DNA from: Viridibacillus sp050279675
GTDB lineage: Bacteria; Bacillota; Bacilli; Bacillales_A; Planococcaceae
NCBI RefSeq assembly: GCF_050279675.1
Contig: NZ_JBNNUK010000020.1
Location: 1 to 64,000 of the forward strand
Reading direction: 5' to 3'
Length of the DNA stretch: 64,000 nucleotides
Below the pieces are notes generated by a model. That model was not told where the DNA came from. It saw only the letters and a program-made list of their open reading frames with translations, and did not search any database. This document shows, piece after piece, positions 49,708 through 57,850 of this stretch. The position numbers were made by a program, and so were the translations under genes. Each line of letters starts with the position of its first letter. Within the stretch, counting starts at the first letter, position 1.

Positions 49708-50706
49708 GTGAAGAAAGTATTGGTAAGTATATTCTTAATAGCAATAATTATAGTTTGTGGCTTTTATTATTTTACTGGATTGAAAATGAAAAATGCGATT
49801 ATCGAGAAAGAGATTGAGGTAACAGATATAGATGAGATTGAGTTAATAAGCTCGTCTATTGACATTGAAGTCGTTGAAGGTAAAGGGGATAAAGCGGTTT
49901 TCACTATATCAGGGAGAGCAAATCCTAATTTGACAAAGAAGGCTTCTTTAGATGTAAAGAAAACTGATCGCACTATTGTAGCTGAAGCAAAATTTAAAAG
50001 ATTATTCTCATTTTTTGGTTTCAATAGAGGGTCGGTCCACTTAAAAGTAGCATTGCCTAAAGCTACGTATGAAAAAATATTAGTAAATACTTCGTCAGGT
50101 GATGTAGCGTATATAGATATTGCTACGAAAGGGTTAGCTATTCATACCGCTTCAGGTGATATAGTTGGGAATAATATTACTGTAGATGGTGACATAGAAC
50201 TAACTACTTCTAGTGGAGATATTAGCGTCCGAGATATGCAAGCGAAGAAAGTTATAATGGATGCAACTTCAGGAGATGTTACAGGTCAAAGCATTACCAT
50301 CGATGGTGAAGCAAAATTAACCACATCTAGTGGAGATATAGGCACTCAGGATGTAAAAGCAAAGAGCATAATAATGAATAGTACATCGGGAGAGATAGTT
50401 GCGGATTATTTATCTGGAGATACTACAGCTAAAACTAGCTCTGGCGATATTGCGGTTTTAGTAAATACATTGAATGGAAATATAACGCTTAGTACTGCAA
50501 GTGGAGATACGGCTGTAATTTTGAAAAACAAGGCAGATAATTTAAGTGTAGATTTCATGAGTGATTCAGGAGATGCAACAGTAATATATGCTGGTATGAC
50601 TTTTAAAGAGAAAAAAGATCATCGAATCGTGGGGGAAATCGGTAACGGAAACCCGGTCGTGAAATCCCGAACAAATTCAGGTGATTTTGAATTAATCGCA
50701 CAATAA
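49708..50706 (+). CDS. DUF4097 beta-repeat protein, membrane-anchored
   Basis: 332 residues. One N-terminal membrane helix (about 2-22), then about ten short repeats built on S/T-SGD: TSSGD, TASGD, TTSSGD, ATSGD, STSGE, TASGD, SDSGD, NSGD. Spacing of about 18-24 residues suggests a right-handed beta-helix (DUF4097/LiaG-like). LiaG-type proteins belong to cell-envelope stress responses, but no liaRS genes are here. GTG start; two GTG codons in a row, the second better spaced from AGAGG. Confidence 0.85.
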   Translation: MKKVLVSIFLIAIIIVCGFYYFTGLKMKNAIIEKEIEVTDIDEIELISSSIDIEVVEGKGDKAVFTISGRANPNLTKKASLDVKKTDRTIVAEAKFKRLFSFFGFNRGSVHLKVALPKATYEKILVNTSSGDVAYIDIATKGLAIHTASGDIVGNNITVDGDIELTTSSGDISVRDMQAKKVIMDATSGDVTGQSITIDGEAKLTTSSGDIGTQDVKAKSIIMNSTSGEIVADYLSGDTTAKTSSGDIAVLVNTLNGNITLSTASGDTAVILKNKADNLSVDFMSDSGDATVIYAGMTFKEKKDHRIVGEIGNGNPVVKSRTNSGDFELIAQ

Positions 50707-50860
50707 TACAAAATGGGAAATTACCTCCTTTTTTTCGTAGCCATTTAGCTATAAAATGAAAGTAGAAGAAAATATTCCTATTTTGTGATTAATAGTATTT
50801 ATATGGAAACTTCTATTTAAACATTTCGTTATTATAGTAAAACGTTAAAGGGGCTTTTCT

Positions 50861-52432
50861 ATGTATTGGTGTAAAATTGCGCAGACAGAACATGAATTTG
50901 ATGAAATCGCCAAACTTAACTACGAAACATTTGTAGAAGAAATCCCTCAGCATGAGCCAAATCCTAGCGGTCGACGAGTGGATGCTTTTCATCATGAAAA
51001 TATGTACTTAGTTGTACTGAAGGATGAAGAGCTCGTTGGTATGGTTGCTTTTCGAGATATTCGACCTTTCTCTTTGGATAATAAGATTGGTCCAGTGGAA
51101 AAGTTATTACCGGCAGATGCTTTATTAGGGAAGCTTTGTGAGGTACGATTGTTAGCTGTTAAGAAGGAGCATCGAAATGGACGTGTCTTTTTTATACTGA
51201 CACGAGCTCTAATCGACTATGCTTATGAAAATGGCTATGGCGCTGCAGTTATCTCTGGTACTGTACGTGAAGAAAAATTGTATATACAAATGGGCTTTGA
51301 GGCATTTTCAGAGCCAGTTGGGGCAGTTGATGCAAAATTTATCCCGATGGTGTTAACGACTGAGCGCTATGAGAAATCGTTAGCAGGTCGTTTTAAGCTA
51401 CGACGTTACTCCTTTTATCCAGGACCAGTCCAAATGACAGAGGCTATTCAAGCGCCCTTACTCAAGACGCCAGTATCTCATCGTTCCTATTCTTTTTCTA
51501 GAACGATAGGACAGGTGCGTAGTAAGTTGGAAGCGTTAAGTGGAGCACGTTATGCACACTTGCTGTTAGGAAGCGGTACATTGGCGAATGAGGCAATGAT
51601 TGCACAGCTTACCAAACTCTCTGGAAGAGGATTAATTGTTACGAACGGTGCATTTGGTCAGCGCTTGCAAAAGCAAGCAGAGCGTTGGCATTTAGAACAT
51701 GACTGGCTTCGTTATGATTGGGGCCAATCATTTAACGAAGCAGAATTAGAAAGTATTTTAAAACAGTCTGATTTTGAGTGGCTGTTAATGGCTCATGGTG
51801 AAACATCTACTGGAATGTTAAATAATCTAGAGATGGTACAAAATTTATGCGAGACATATAATGTGAAACTTTGTATGGATTGTGTAAGTTCTTTTGGGAC
51901 ATATCGCTTTTCAATGGAGAAAGTATTTATAGCAACAGCAGTTAGTGGTAAGGCAGTCGGCACAATGAGTGGTATTGCCGTAGTATTTTCAAATCATGTT
52001 ATTGCAAAAAGTGAGCAACTTCCATCGTATATTGATTTAGGCAATTATTCTAATCATAATATTCCATTTACTTATCCAGCGCAGTTGATGGAGAGTTTTA
52101 ACAACGCGCTATTAGCCTATACTGAAGGAAATCGCTACGATTTATTGCAAACACGATATAAAAAATTACAACAGGCAGCTATAGATGGAGACTTTACTTT
52201 CTTAACAACTGAAGGCTATCCAATGATCGTTACATTGAAAGCAGACGAATCTTTAACGAGTATGGCAGATGCTGCAGCGATGAATGGTTTCCATTTACAC
52301 TACGAAAGTGCTTATTTAAAAGAGCGTGGATGGGTGCAAATTTCAATCATCCAACCTGACTTTGATGATGCATGGGAACGCTTTAAGAAATGGTATAGTA
52401 AGTATAAGGAATACAGAAAACTTAAATGTTGA
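50861..52432 (+). CDS. GNAT acyltransferase - class V aminotransferase fusion
   Basis: 523 residues in two parts. Residues about 1-165 are a GNAT/autoinducer-synthase-like domain (FDEIAKLNYETFVEEIPQ, LVGMVAFRDIRPFSL, LCEVRLLAVKKEHRNGRVF, YIQMGFEAF). Residues about 183-510 are a fold-type-I PLP enzyme of the alanine-glyoxylate/phosphonoacetaldehyde aminotransferase kind: YPGPVQM start, GSGTLANEA PLP-phosphate loop, D340 in MDCVSSFG and the PLP lysine K364 in VSGKAVGTMSG. Both halves keep key residues. Substrates unknown; a two-step change of one amino compound is an attractive guess. AAAGGGG site before the ATG; single gene. Confidence 0.88.
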   Translation: MYWCKIAQTEHEFDEIAKLNYETFVEEIPQHEPNPSGRRVDAFHHENMYLVVLKDEELVGMVAFRDIRPFSLDNKIGPVEKLLPADALLGKLCEVRLLAVKKEHRNGRVFFILTRALIDYAYENGYGAAVISGTVREEKLYIQMGFEAFSEPVGAVDAKFIPMVLTTERYEKSLAGRFKLRRYSFYPGPVQMTEAIQAPLLKTPVSHRSYSFSRTIGQVRSKLEALSGARYAHLLLGSGTLANEAMIAQLTKLSGRGLIVTNGAFGQRLQKQAERWHLEHDWLRYDWGQSFNEAELESILKQSDFEWLLMAHGETSTGMLNNLEMVQNLCETYNVKLCMDCVSSFGTYRFSMEKVFIATAVSGKAVGTMSGIAVVFSNHVIAKSEQLPSYIDLGNYSNHNIPFTYPAQLMESFNNALLAYTEGNRYDLLQTRYKKLQQAAIDGDFTFLTTEGYPMIVTLKADESLTSMADAAAMNGFHLHYESAYLKERGWVQISIIQPDFDDAWERFKKWYSKYKEYRKLKC

Positions 52433-52467
52433 ATGGACTAGTTGAACTGTTAAAACTAGAACGCAAA

Positions 52468-52498
52468 AAAGCAGATGGCGCTAACGCCCATCTGCTTT
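52468..52498. terminator. Bidirectional terminator between fusion gene and XRE gene
   Basis: AAAGCAGATGGCG (52468-52480) pairs with 52485-52498 with one bulge, flanked by A- and T-runs. The stop of the minus-strand gene is in the loop. Confidence 0.88.
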
Positions 52499-53725
52499 CT
52501 TTTTTAGCTTTTCATATGTGTCATTAATAAATTGTTTATAGGGTGTATCTATAAAATGCTCGACTAAATCAACACCGATTTTAGCTTCTTCTAAAGCTTT
52601 TGCTAATTGCCCTTGTTGCTCATAGCATAAAGCTTTATAAGCATATAATTCATTTTGAAGAGATAAATCATACGGGTGGTGGAAATAATTGGGAAATTCG
52701 TCGATTTGTTCAAATGCTTCAAGTGCTTCAGTAAATCGCTTCATCCCGAATAAAGATTTACCTTTTTCAAGATAGTAAAAGGCCATTGTTTTAGTTCCTT
52801 CGCACTCATCAAACTCGTAGTATTGCTCAACAAACTCATTGCCCTTTTCGTAGTCTTTAATATAACTGTTGTAGTAATGTGCTTTCGTAAAAATGATAAA
52901 ACCCTTTGTTGTGGCATCGTCTGTAAAGTCAGCATATTGAGAGAGCTTTTTTAAATAATAATGTATGTTTTGTTCGTTACCATTCATAGCTTCTTTGAAC
53001 GCGGCTAATCGATAAAGATCATCGATGCGATAAAAAATGCGTGATTCTTTCGATAGTTTGATTGCTTCGTTCATGACTCCAAAACCTTCTTCATCCATCC
53101 CGATTGCCAAGTATTCAACAGCTATCATATAAAGTAAATCGAGATTTGGCAGTTCATCTATTACATAGTGATTCCATTCAATTTCTTTTTTAGCAGCTAG
53201 TAGAATATTTAACGATTCTTCGTAATTATGATTAATGAACATAGCGGATGATTTTAAAATATAGGCACGTAGCCAATCGTTCATTAAGTTCATCTTTTTG
53301 AAGGTTTGAATAGCACGATCTAATGGTTCTTCCCAATGTTTCTTCTCTACATCATATTTAGCCTCAGCATATAATACTAAAAGTTGTCCTGCTTCGTAAC
53401 TAATGGGTAGTCTGTCTATATAAGGCTCAATTAGTTGTAATCTTTCAAGTTGTGGTTCAATTGCTTCTAATAATTTAGGGACCTGGATACTTTTCACTTT
53501 CTCAAGTAACTCGCGTAATTCGGATGCACTTACTTCCTCTAATAATTCACTTACTTCAATCCCGAGCTGTTCTGCAATATATGCCAAGCTATCCATAGAA
53601 GGATTGGCTTTATCATTTTCAATTAGACTGAGCATACCTTTTGTTAAACGGTCGCCTGCTAGCTCTGCTAATGTTAGCTTTCGCTCCTTGCGAATTTTAC
53701 GTATTCGCGTTCCGAGAGTTTCCAT
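52481..53725 (-). CDS. XRE-TPR transcriptional regulator (RRNPP-like)
   Basis: 414 residues. N-terminal XRE helix-turn-helix (about 6-60: IRKIRKERKLTLAELAGDRLTKGMLSLIENDKANPS), then a long all-helical part with several TPR-like repeats (for example YYLEKGKSLFGMKRFTEALEAFEQI and ALCYEQQGQLAKALEEAKIGV). The layout is that of PlcR/NprR/Rgg regulators, which bind signal peptides in the TPR groove. No small signal-peptide gene is next to it, so a peptide signal is not shown. Divergent from an MFS exporter, with three copies of a palindrome between them. Its own promoter -10 lies in the first copy. Confidence 0.88.
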   Translation of the reverse strand: METLGTRIRKIRKERKLTLAELAGDRLTKGMLSLIENDKANPSMDSLAYIAEQLGIEVSELLEEVSASELRELLEKVKSIQVPKLLEAIEPQLERLQLIEPYIDRLPISYEAGQLLVLYAEAKYDVEKKHWEEPLDRAIQTFKKMNLMNDWLRAYILKSSAMFINHNYEESLNILLAAKKEIEWNHYVIDELPNLDLLYMIAVEYLAIGMDEEGFGVMNEAIKLSKESRIFYRIDDLYRLAAFKEAMNGNEQNIHYYLKKLSQYADFTDDATTKGFIIFTKAHYYNSYIKDYEKGNEFVEQYYEFDECEGTKTMAFYYLEKGKSLFGMKRFTEALEAFEQIDEFPNYFHHPYDLSLQNELYAYKALCYEQQGQLAKALEEAKIGVDLVEHFIDTPYKQFINDTYEKLKKKADGR

Positions 53726-53751
53726 ACAGACACCTCACTATTTTTGAATTA

Positions 53752-53841
53752 GTTTAATTATATTAAACTTTATCTTGCAATGGAAGTCAAGTACATGGTA
53801 TTATTTGTTTAATTAAATTAAACATTTCAATTAAATTAAAC
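53752..53841. promoter_or_regulatory. Divergent promoters with three copies of a palindromic operator
   Basis: GTTTAAT-N3-ATTAAAC occurs perfectly at 53752-53768 and 53807-53823, and with a degenerate left arm at 53825-53841. Plus-strand promoter for the exporter: TTGCAA (53775-53780), 18 bases, TATTAT (53799-53804), with copies 2 and 3 just after. Minus-strand promoter for the regulator: TTGACT (53785-53790), 17 bases, TTTAAT (53762-53767), inside copy 1. Confidence 0.75.
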
Positions 53842-53859
53842 TAAAGGTGGAGATGGCAA

Positions 53860-55164
53860 GTGGATGAAGCGTTAAAGTTAAAGAAAGCGACTTATCATTT
53901 ATGGACTTTTACGATTAGTAAAATGATTTCTTCATTGGGTTCAAATGTATTAGGATTTGGTATTAGTTTATATATTTTGGCAATGACGGGATCAGCGACT
54001 TCTTTTGCTGTAAATATGATTTGTTCTATTATTCCAAGAACGTTGTTAGCACCAATTGCAGGTATGATGGCAGACAAATATTCGAAGAAACCTATCATAT
54101 TAATTGCACAAGCTTGTACCGTATTAACTATGGGTGGACTCCTTACGTATTCAGCTATATTCGGAATGTCAGTAACAGCAATCTATATTACAACAGCAAT
54201 TTATTCAATTACTTCAACATTTATAGGCATTACATTTTCTTCTTCAATTGCAAATTTAGTTGATGGAGAACGTTTGCAAAAAGCGACCTCATTTAACCAA
54301 GCTTCATTATCTGTAGCGGCAATTGGTGGTCCTGCTCTTGGTGGTATGATGTATGGTTTTGTTTCGATAGAAGTATTCTTAATAATTCATATGGCTGCAT
54401 ACGCTACAGCCTTTTTACTCGAAGCAACAATGGATTTTAAATTGTATTCAAAAAAAGAAGATAAAAGTGAAGGAGATAAAGAAAGCTTTTTACAAAACTT
54501 TAAAGAAGGGTTTAGATATTTAAAAACAAAGCGTGTCGTCTTAATTATTATATGGGCTGCGCTTTGGATTAACTTTTTCTTCTCGGCTTTGAGTGTGGGT
54601 GGAACTTATGTGTTAGTTCAATTGTTACATGTGAATTCACGACATATCGGAATTATTGAGGCATCAGGTGCAGTTGGGATGCTTGTAGCGTCTATTTATT
54701 TCGCGACAAGAAAGCAAGTGAAATATCCGTTATTATTTTCAAAACGATCTATATTGTTATTGGCCATATCATTAGGTTTAATGACTGTTCCACTGTGGAT
54801 AGATTTCCCGTATATTTGGATAGTTATTTTTTATATAACTATTTTTATAAGCTTTTCTGTATTTGGTGTATTTACGAATACACCAATTGGCGTCATGATG
54901 CAAACGGAAGTAGAGGAAGAATATCGTGGGAGAGCGTTCGGTATTCTAGAAACAATGGCGGGGGCGATGATGCCACTTGGAACGCTGCTGTTTGGGTTAT
55001 TATTTGATAAGTTCCCCGCACAGTGGATCTTGCTCGGCTCAAGTAGTTTCCTTATTATCATAACGCTTTATATGCTAAGATCCTCCGTACTAAAAGAGGC
55101 TTATCCGGAATTAGCAAAAGAAACAAAGTCATTTAAATTGACAGAAAAAATCCAGCAACCATGA
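53860..55164 (+). CDS. MFS efflux transporter (macrolide/multidrug type)
   Basis: 434 residues with 12 predicted membrane helices, the MFS_3 type: FTISKMISSLGSNVLGFGISLYIL, GMMADKYSKKPIIL after helix 2, SSIANLVDGERLQKATSFNQASLSVAAIGGPALGG, and EEEYRGRAFGILETMAGAMMPLGT in the second half. Relatives export macrolides or other drugs. GTG start, seven bases after AGGTGGAG. Control by the divergent XRE-TPR protein is strongly suggested by the operators; its substrate may be the signal that protein responds to. Confidence 0.88.
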   Translation: MDEALKLKKATYHLWTFTISKMISSLGSNVLGFGISLYILAMTGSATSFAVNMICSIIPRTLLAPIAGMMADKYSKKPIILIAQACTVLTMGGLLTYSAIFGMSVTAIYITTAIYSITSTFIGITFSSSIANLVDGERLQKATSFNQASLSVAAIGGPALGGMMYGFVSIEVFLIIHMAAYATAFLLEATMDFKLYSKKEDKSEGDKESFLQNFKEGFRYLKTKRVVLIIIWAALWINFFFSALSVGGTYVLVQLLHVNSRHIGIIEASGAVGMLVASIYFATRKQVKYPLLFSKRSILLLAISLGLMTVPLWIDFPYIWIVIFYITIFISFSVFGVFTNTPIGVMMQTEVEEEYRGRAFGILETMAGAMMPLGTLLFGLLFDKFPAQWILLGSSSFLIIITLYMLRSSVLKEAYPELAKETKSFKLTEKIQQP

Positions 55165-55178
55165 TGGTTGCTGGATTT
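55148..55178. terminator. Bidirectional terminator between two convergent MFS genes
   Basis: AAATCCAGCAACCAT (55148-55162) pairs perfectly with 55164-55178; the plus-strand stop codon is in the centre. Confidence 0.9.
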
Positions 55179-55184
55179 TCACTT

Positions 55185-56348
55185 TTATTCTGAAATACGT
55201 AATGTTTTTTTAGTTGATTTGAATAGTAGAATGACTAGGATACTTGCTACCGCTAGTGATGCAGAAATAAAATATGTTGAGTTTGCTTGCATTGTGAATA
55301 CCCAAGTAAAGAATAGGGGCCCGATAATACGTCCCATATTATCCATTGAATATGTTATGCCAGCTGCTGTTCCGTATTTACCGCCAGATTCTTTAGATGT
55401 TAACGAAACTGTTAATGTTCTTGCTAAAGCGTTACCTGCTGTGAAGACACATAGCGCAAATCCCGCGAAAGCAAGGCTTGTTGTAAAAGGAAATAGTAAT
55501 AAACCGCTTGCCGTAATAATTTGAGCGATCATTAACCATTTAGCTTCAGAACCGTCTTTAATACGACGAACAAGACCGCCTTGGACAAGGAAATCGACAA
55601 AACCACTAAATAAGAATAAAGAACCTAGTTGAGCAGAGGTGATGTTGATTTTATCCATTTGGAATAATTGGAGAGTCGATTCAACACCAGCAAGTAAAAA
55701 TGTTACAACGAATGAAAATAGGAATAAGTATCGCACTCGATATTTGAAAAGTGTAGAAGCCCCTTTTGGAACAATTGCACGTTTATTAGCTTCGCCAAGT
55801 CGCTCAGGCTCTACTAACACAATACTTGCATAAATGAATAATAGGAAGATTAAAATAGCTGAGGCTGTAAATGGTAAACTCAGGCTATAATGACCAAGTA
55901 ATCCGCCAATAGCTGGCCCAAAGATGAAGCCTAAACCGATTGACATCCCCATGAATCCCATATACTTATTGCGGTTTTCCTCTGTAGACATGTCACCTAT
56001 AAAACCTGTGACAGCTGTATAAAGTGCTCCAGAGAATAGTCCACCGACAACGCGGGAAATGTAGAGCATTGTAAGTGAATCGATAAAGATCGAAATTAAT
56101 AAGAAACTTGTGCAGAAACCGAGAAGCCCCACTAAAATTAATTTTTTACGACCCATTTTATCTGATAATATACCCCAAAGAGGAGCTGTGAAGAAGCTTG
56201 CTAAAGAATAAACTGTTAATAATCCACCTACATGCATTTTGTTAAAGCCTTGTTGTACAACAACCTCAGGCAAAATTGGAATTATTAACCCGAATCCTAA
56301 ATAAACAAAAAACTGTACGGACATTAATAATAGGATGGATTTTTTCAT
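55185..56348 (-). CDS. MFS multidrug efflux transporter (Bmr/NorA/Tet-like)
   Basis: 387 residues, 12 predicted helices. Drug:H+ antiporter-1 motifs: GFGLIIPILPEVV in helix 1, GILSDKMGRKKLILVGLLGF (motif A) and GLGFIFGPAIGGLLG (motif C, typical of exporters). The ATG at 56348 (MKKSILLLMS) follows AGGGA; an open frame of 21 more codons has no such site. Convergent with the other exporter. Substrate unknown; no regulator gene adjoins it. Confidence 0.88.
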   Translation of the reverse strand: MKKSILLLMSVQFFVYLGFGLIIPILPEVVVQQGFNKMHVGGLLTVYSLASFFTAPLWGILSDKMGRKKLILVGLLGFCTSFLLISIFIDSLTMLYISRVVGGLFSGALYTAVTGFIGDMSTEENRNKYMGFMGMSIGLGFIFGPAIGGLLGHYSLSLPFTASAILIFLLFIYASIVLVEPERLGEANKRAIVPKGASTLFKYRVRYLFLFSFVVTFLLAGVESTLQLFQMDKINITSAQLGSLFLFSGFVDFLVQGGLVRRIKDGSEAKWLMIAQIITASGLLLFPFTTSLAFAGFALCVFTAGNALARTLTVSLTSKESGGKYGTAAGITYSMDNMGRIIGPLFFTWVFTMQANSTYFISASLAVASILVILLFKSTKKTLRISE

Positions 56349-56703
56349 ATAATCCCTGCTTTCTATAAACATAAGTATGTTCATTTTAACGCTGTATAAA
56401 TTTAGAAACAACTATAAGAGCTAAAATAAATAAGCGTTTGATTGTATCGAATTGATCACTCTTTATACCCAATCTGTAGTTCTTCTGGTTGCAGTATGAA
56501 GAACTTAATGAGACAACCATCATGACGCGTTTACCTTTTGAGGTTGCACAATTTCCTTGTTATCATAATGTGATAAGATTGAGTAATTTGTGACAACATG
56601 TGGATGTATGAATGAAAAATATTTTCTGTAAACACACACAAAACAACTGCTAGGAGCAGTTGTTTTGTGTGTGTTTAAAAATTATTAAGATAAAAGTTTT
56701 CTG
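56349..56703. other. Intergenic stretch holding a long hairpin
   Basis: About 355 bp. Apart from the perfect 22-bp stem-loop at 56630-56676 nothing gene-like was found. The promoter of the MFS gene should lie near 56360-56450. Confidence 0.45.
56630..56676 (-). terminator. Perfect 22-bp stem-loop after copZ
   Basis: Arms at 56630-56651 and 56655-56676 are exact reverse complements, with a 3-base loop; each arm includes a CA/GT run (ACACACACAAAACAACTGCT). It lies 28 bp downstream of copZ on its strand and is followed by ACAGAAAATATTTT. It can act as a terminator, but the stem is far longer than usual and lacks a clean T-run. Confidence 0.6.
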
Positions 56704-56931
56704 TTAAGAAGGATTTACTAAGCCCTTAACGGCATATCCTGCCTCTTCAATTGCTTGTGAAATGTCTGTTTTATCCAATTTTGAATTATCATAAGCTACA
56801 TCTACTGTGCTTTCTTGAAGGTTTACTGATACAGTAGCTACACCTGCAAGTGTACTAACGCCAGTTTCAATAGCTTTTACACAGTGACCACAAGACATGC
56901 CTTCTACATTTAATTGAATTGTTTCTGCCAT
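56704..56931 (-). CDS. copZ: Copper chaperone CopZ
   Basis: 75 residues, one heavy-metal-associated domain with C14-x2-C17 in GMSCGHC. It binds Cu(I) and hands it to a copper ATPase or to CsoR. The ATG at 56931 is eight bases after AAGGAG; a GTG three codons earlier overlaps that spacing. It starts 12 bp after csoR. The usual partner copA is absent from this operon and from the window. Confidence 0.94.
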   Translation of the reverse strand: MAETIQLNVEGMSCGHCVKAIETGVSTLAGVATVSVNLQESTVDVAYDNSKLDKTDISQAIEEAGYAVKGLVNPS

Positions 56932-56943
56932 ATCAAACACTCC

Positions 56944-57252
56944 TTATTTTCTCATTAGTTTTTGTATAGTGGTGAGAAGTTCATCTAATACTTCGTCATC
57001 ACCTTCAGCTAGTCTGTCCTTTACACAGCCTTTTAAGTGTCCGTTTAATAGCACTTTTGCGACACTATTTAAAGCTGATTGTGTTGCGGATAGTTGTGTG
57101 ATGATATCGTCACAGTAAACATCCTTTTCGACCATGCCCTTAATACCGCGAATTTGACCTTCGGCGCGATTTAGTCGAGTGATTAAATCTTTTTTTACTT
57201 GCTCTGGATGGTGACTTTTACGACAAGAGTTATCGTGACATTCGTTCGTCAT
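56944..57252 (-). CDS. csoR: Copper-sensing repressor CsoR
   Basis: 102-residue four-helix repressor. Cu(I) ligands C47, H72 and C76 have the spacing of C45, H70 and C74 in B. subtilis CsoR. Residues RLNRAEGQIRGIKGMVEKD and TQLSATQSALNSVAKVLLNGHLKGCV are the family core. An extra Cys/His-rich N-terminus (MTNECHDNSCRKSHH) could bind more metal. AGGAGG site. Its promoter carries a CsoR-type G-tract operator, so copper induces csoR-copZ. Confidence 0.94.
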   Translation of the reverse strand: MTNECHDNSCRKSHHPEQVKKDLITRLNRAEGQIRGIKGMVEKDVYCDDIITQLSATQSALNSVAKVLLNGHLKGCVKDRLAEGDDEVLDELLTTIQKLMRK

Positions 57253-57279
57253 TTTGTTCCTCCTACGTTTGATGAAATC

Positions 57280-57308
57280 ATTTTATCATACTATAGGGGG
57301 GTATTCAA
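57280..57308 (-). promoter_or_regulatory. csoR-copZ promoter with CsoR operator
   Basis: On the minus strand TTGAAT (57303-57308) and TAAAAT (57280-57285) are 17 bases apart. ATACTATAGGGGGGTAT (57288-57304), with GTAT/ATAC ends and a G-run, fills the spacer and looks like known CsoR operators. Confidence 0.75.
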
Positions 57309-57584
57309 AATTAATGATTTAAATACCTGGTTTAAATATTGCTGTTCAAGGTAGCAAAAGAGTAATAAGTAGCATGAATATTTAAAAAAACACCATTGTC
57401 AATAAGGCTTATCATGTAGTATGATTTACTTCCACTTAACATATGTAACAATATTGAAACGTATCAGATGATGAAAAAATGTTATAATAATAAGCATGAA
57501 ATACTTAAATAGTGGGTATGATGTAGTTGAAACCTTTTATGGGACACTACGTCTTAAATATAAAGAAAAGAAGAGGTGGAAAGT
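57309..57584. other. Intergenic stretch before the small gene
   Basis: Gene-free. A TATAAT at 57483-57488 may be the -10 of the small gene downstream, but its -35 is weak. GATGTAGT and ACTACGTC (about 57518-57553) could form a leader hairpin. Confidence 0.35.
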
Positions 57585-57722
57585 ATGGGAAGAGAAGTAG
57601 ATTTGACTAAAATTGTTTCTAACTTATCAAAGCTTGGCGTTAAAGCAACGACTACAAAATCACGCTTGGAATTACTTAAAGCAATAGCACCACCAAAACA
57701 ATCACCACAAACACAAAACTAA
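57585..57722 (+). CDS. Small protein, 45 residues (possibly Lmo0850 family)
   Basis: Encodes MGREVDLTKIVSNLSKLGVK, then ATTTKSRLELLKAI and a Pro/Gln-rich tail. An amphipathic helix and the K-T/S-K-S-R-L-E-L core resemble the short Lmo0850-type proteins of Listeria and Bacillus, from memory. AGAGGTGG sits five bases from the ATG, and a good terminator follows the stop, so it is very likely a real gene. Function unknown. It lies alone between csoR and rodA. Confidence 0.7.
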   Translation: MGREVDLTKIVSNLSKLGVKATTTKSRLELLKAIAPPKQSPQTQN

Positions 57723-57731
57723 CATGCTCCG

Positions 57732-57760
57732 CTTCGACTATACGATGTCGAAGTTTTTTT
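57732..57760 (+). terminator. Terminator after the 45-residue gene
   Basis: CTTCGAC (57732-57738) pairs with GTCGAAG (57747-57753), followed by seven T's. Confidence 0.88.
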
Positions 57761-57763
57761 ATT

Positions 57764-57802
57764 TTCAAAAAAAGCCCAGAGAAAACTTTTTCTCTGGGCT
57801 TT
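57764..57802 (-). terminator. Terminator after rodA
   Basis: AAAGCCCAGAGAAAA (57771-57785) pairs with 57788-57802. On the minus strand it ends in TTTTTTTGAAAAT. Confidence 0.9.
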
Positions 57803-57850
57803 ACTATGATTATTAAAAACTATGATTATTAAAAACTATGATTATTAAAA
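57803..57850. repeat. Three perfect tandem copies of a 16-bp unit at the end of rodA
   Basis: ACTATGATTATTAAAA is repeated exactly three times with no spacer (57803-57818, 57819-57834, 57835-57850). The third copy includes the rodA stop codon; the other two repeat it downstream. Likely made by replication slippage. Confidence 0.95.
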
